A stretch of DNA of 13,343 bases from an uncultured Rhodospirillales bacterium (GTDB lineage Bacteria > Pseudomonadota > Alphaproteobacteria > RF32 > CAG-239). The DNA lies in assembly GCA_902795665.1 (NCBI GenBank), contig CADBMA010000001.1, positions 1 to 13,343 of the forward strand, in the 5' to 3' direction. Numbering within the stretch: position 1 is the stretch's first letter; every line of letters begins with the position of its first letter. Under the pieces are notes generated by a model that saw only the letters and a list, made by a program, of their open reading frames with translations, was not told the DNA's origin and searched no databases. This document shows positions 12,793 through 13,343 of the stretch, piece after piece. The position numbers were made by a program, and so were the translations under genes.

Positions 12793-13343
12793 GTGGGGAT
12801 TGATTTTTGTTCTCAGAAATCGTTGTGTGGCAACTTGTGGAAGTTCATCCAACCAGATGACAAAACGGTTGAGCTTGCGGCGCAAAAACATTCTCTGCCT
12901 TTATTAATTGCCAAGATATTGGTCGGGCGCGGGGTTTCTCTTGATGATATTCCCGATTTTCTCAATCCCAAAATACAAAACCTAATGCCCGATCCCCATG
13001 TTCTGCAAGACATGGAAAAAGCGTCTGAACGCATTGCCTCTGCCATAATTAACAACCAAAAAGTTGCCATTATCGGTGACTATGATGTTGACGGCGCCAC
13101 TTCTTCTTCGGTTCTGCGCTTATTTTTAGAAAGTGTCGGCATTTCCCCGCTCATTCACATTCCCGACCGCGAAGAGGGCTACGGCCCCAGCCGCAGCGCA
13201 GTTGATAATTTTGCCGCCTGCGGTACCAATTTGCTCATTACCACTGACTGCGGCACCACAGCATTTGAAGTTTTGGAATATGCATCATCACAAGGCATAG
13301 ACGTTATTGTGCTTGACCACCACGAAGCCGAGGAGCGTTTGCC
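12793..13343 (+). CDS. recJ: Single-stranded-DNA exonuclease RecJ, 3' end missing
   Basis: RecJ is a 5'-3' single-strand-specific exonuclease of the DHH phosphoesterase superfamily, acting in recombination and mismatch or gap repair. Only the first 183 residues are in the window; the gene continues to the right. The catalytic motifs seen are GDYDVDG (95-101, with D98 and D100), TTDCGTT (D152) and DHHE (175-178). DFLNPKI and LMPDP in the N-terminal part, and PDREEGYGPS between the motifs, are also typical. No ATG fits the frame. GTG 12793 is chosen because an AAGGA (12779-12783) lies nine bases upstream and the N-terminal KSLCGNLWKF aligns with the usual RecJ opening. It follows the OmpA-like gene by 17 bases and is probably co-transcribed with it. 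The identity is secure; the exact start is less so. Confidence 0.93.
   Translation, partial: MGIDFCSQKSLCGNLWKFIQPDDKTVELAAQKHSLPLLIAKILVGRGVSLDDIPDFLNPKIQNLMPDPHVLQDMEKASERIASAIINNQKVAIIGDYDVDGATSSSVLRLFLESVGISPLIHIPDREEGYGPSRSAVDNFAACGTNLLITTDCGTTAFEVLEYASSQGIDVIVLDHHEAEERL

Noticed and set aside
12813..13070. 85-codon minus-strand frame opposite recJ
   Set aside because: The plus strand encodes RecJ with all catalytic motifs. The minus frame is a shadow without support.
1..13343. CRISPR arrays, insertion sequences, toxin-antitoxin or defence genes
   Set aside because: I saw no spaced direct repeats, transposase motifs or terminal inverted repeats, and no defence-type domains. Nearly all the sequence is explained by housekeeping genes.

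Overview
The window looks like a low-GC alphaproteobacterial chromosome segment carrying mostly core genes. Three things support this: the gene orders prmA-pepP and rpmI-rplT-pheS-pheT, the PheS C-terminal tail that runs on past the usual end through a HYGF/GG-rich stretch, and the RecJ and PrmA sequence style. The AT-rich composition and streamlined intergenic spaces recall host- or gut-associated alphaproteobacterial lineages. That placement is an inference; no 16S or other taxonomic marker is present.

Left part (1-5250, plus strand). A prmA gene cut by the window edge overlaps a long-form aminopeptidase P gene. A small secreted CxxC protein follows 19 bases later, so these three probably form one transcript. 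A MATE-family exporter comes next with its own promoter. Then come a cysteine-rich lipoprotein gene with a strong promoter and an intrinsic terminator, and a tiny cysteine-rich ORF whose end overlaps the convergent trxB gene.

Middle (5200-7105). trxB is on the minus strand. A tRNA-Arg(UCU) gene with its own terminator is on the plus strand. An unrecognised 151-aa gene lies on the minus strand and ends at a UUCG-tetraloop terminator. No gene-free stretch exceeds 300 bases except 6140-6450, which holds the tRNA, two terminators and promoter elements.

Right part (6990-13343). A promoter and a structured leader of about 75 nt precede rpmI-rplT. A terminator-like hairpin separates rplT from pheS, and pheS-pheT overlap by 4 bases. 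A bidirectional terminator separates pheT from a convergent membrane-anchored DUF192 gene. A divergent promoter pair then leads to an OmpA-like lipoprotein and to recJ, which runs off the window end.

Functionally the segment covers translation (PrmA, L35, L20, PheRS, tRNA-Arg), thiol redox (TrxB, the secreted CxxC protein, the Cys-rich proteins), the envelope (MATE, two lipoproteins, DUF192) and DNA repair (RecJ). I found no mobile element, CRISPR array or defence system. The least explained items are the Cys-rich lipoprotein and small ORF next to trxB, the orphan 151-aa gene, the rpmI leader, and the hairpin between rplT and pheS.
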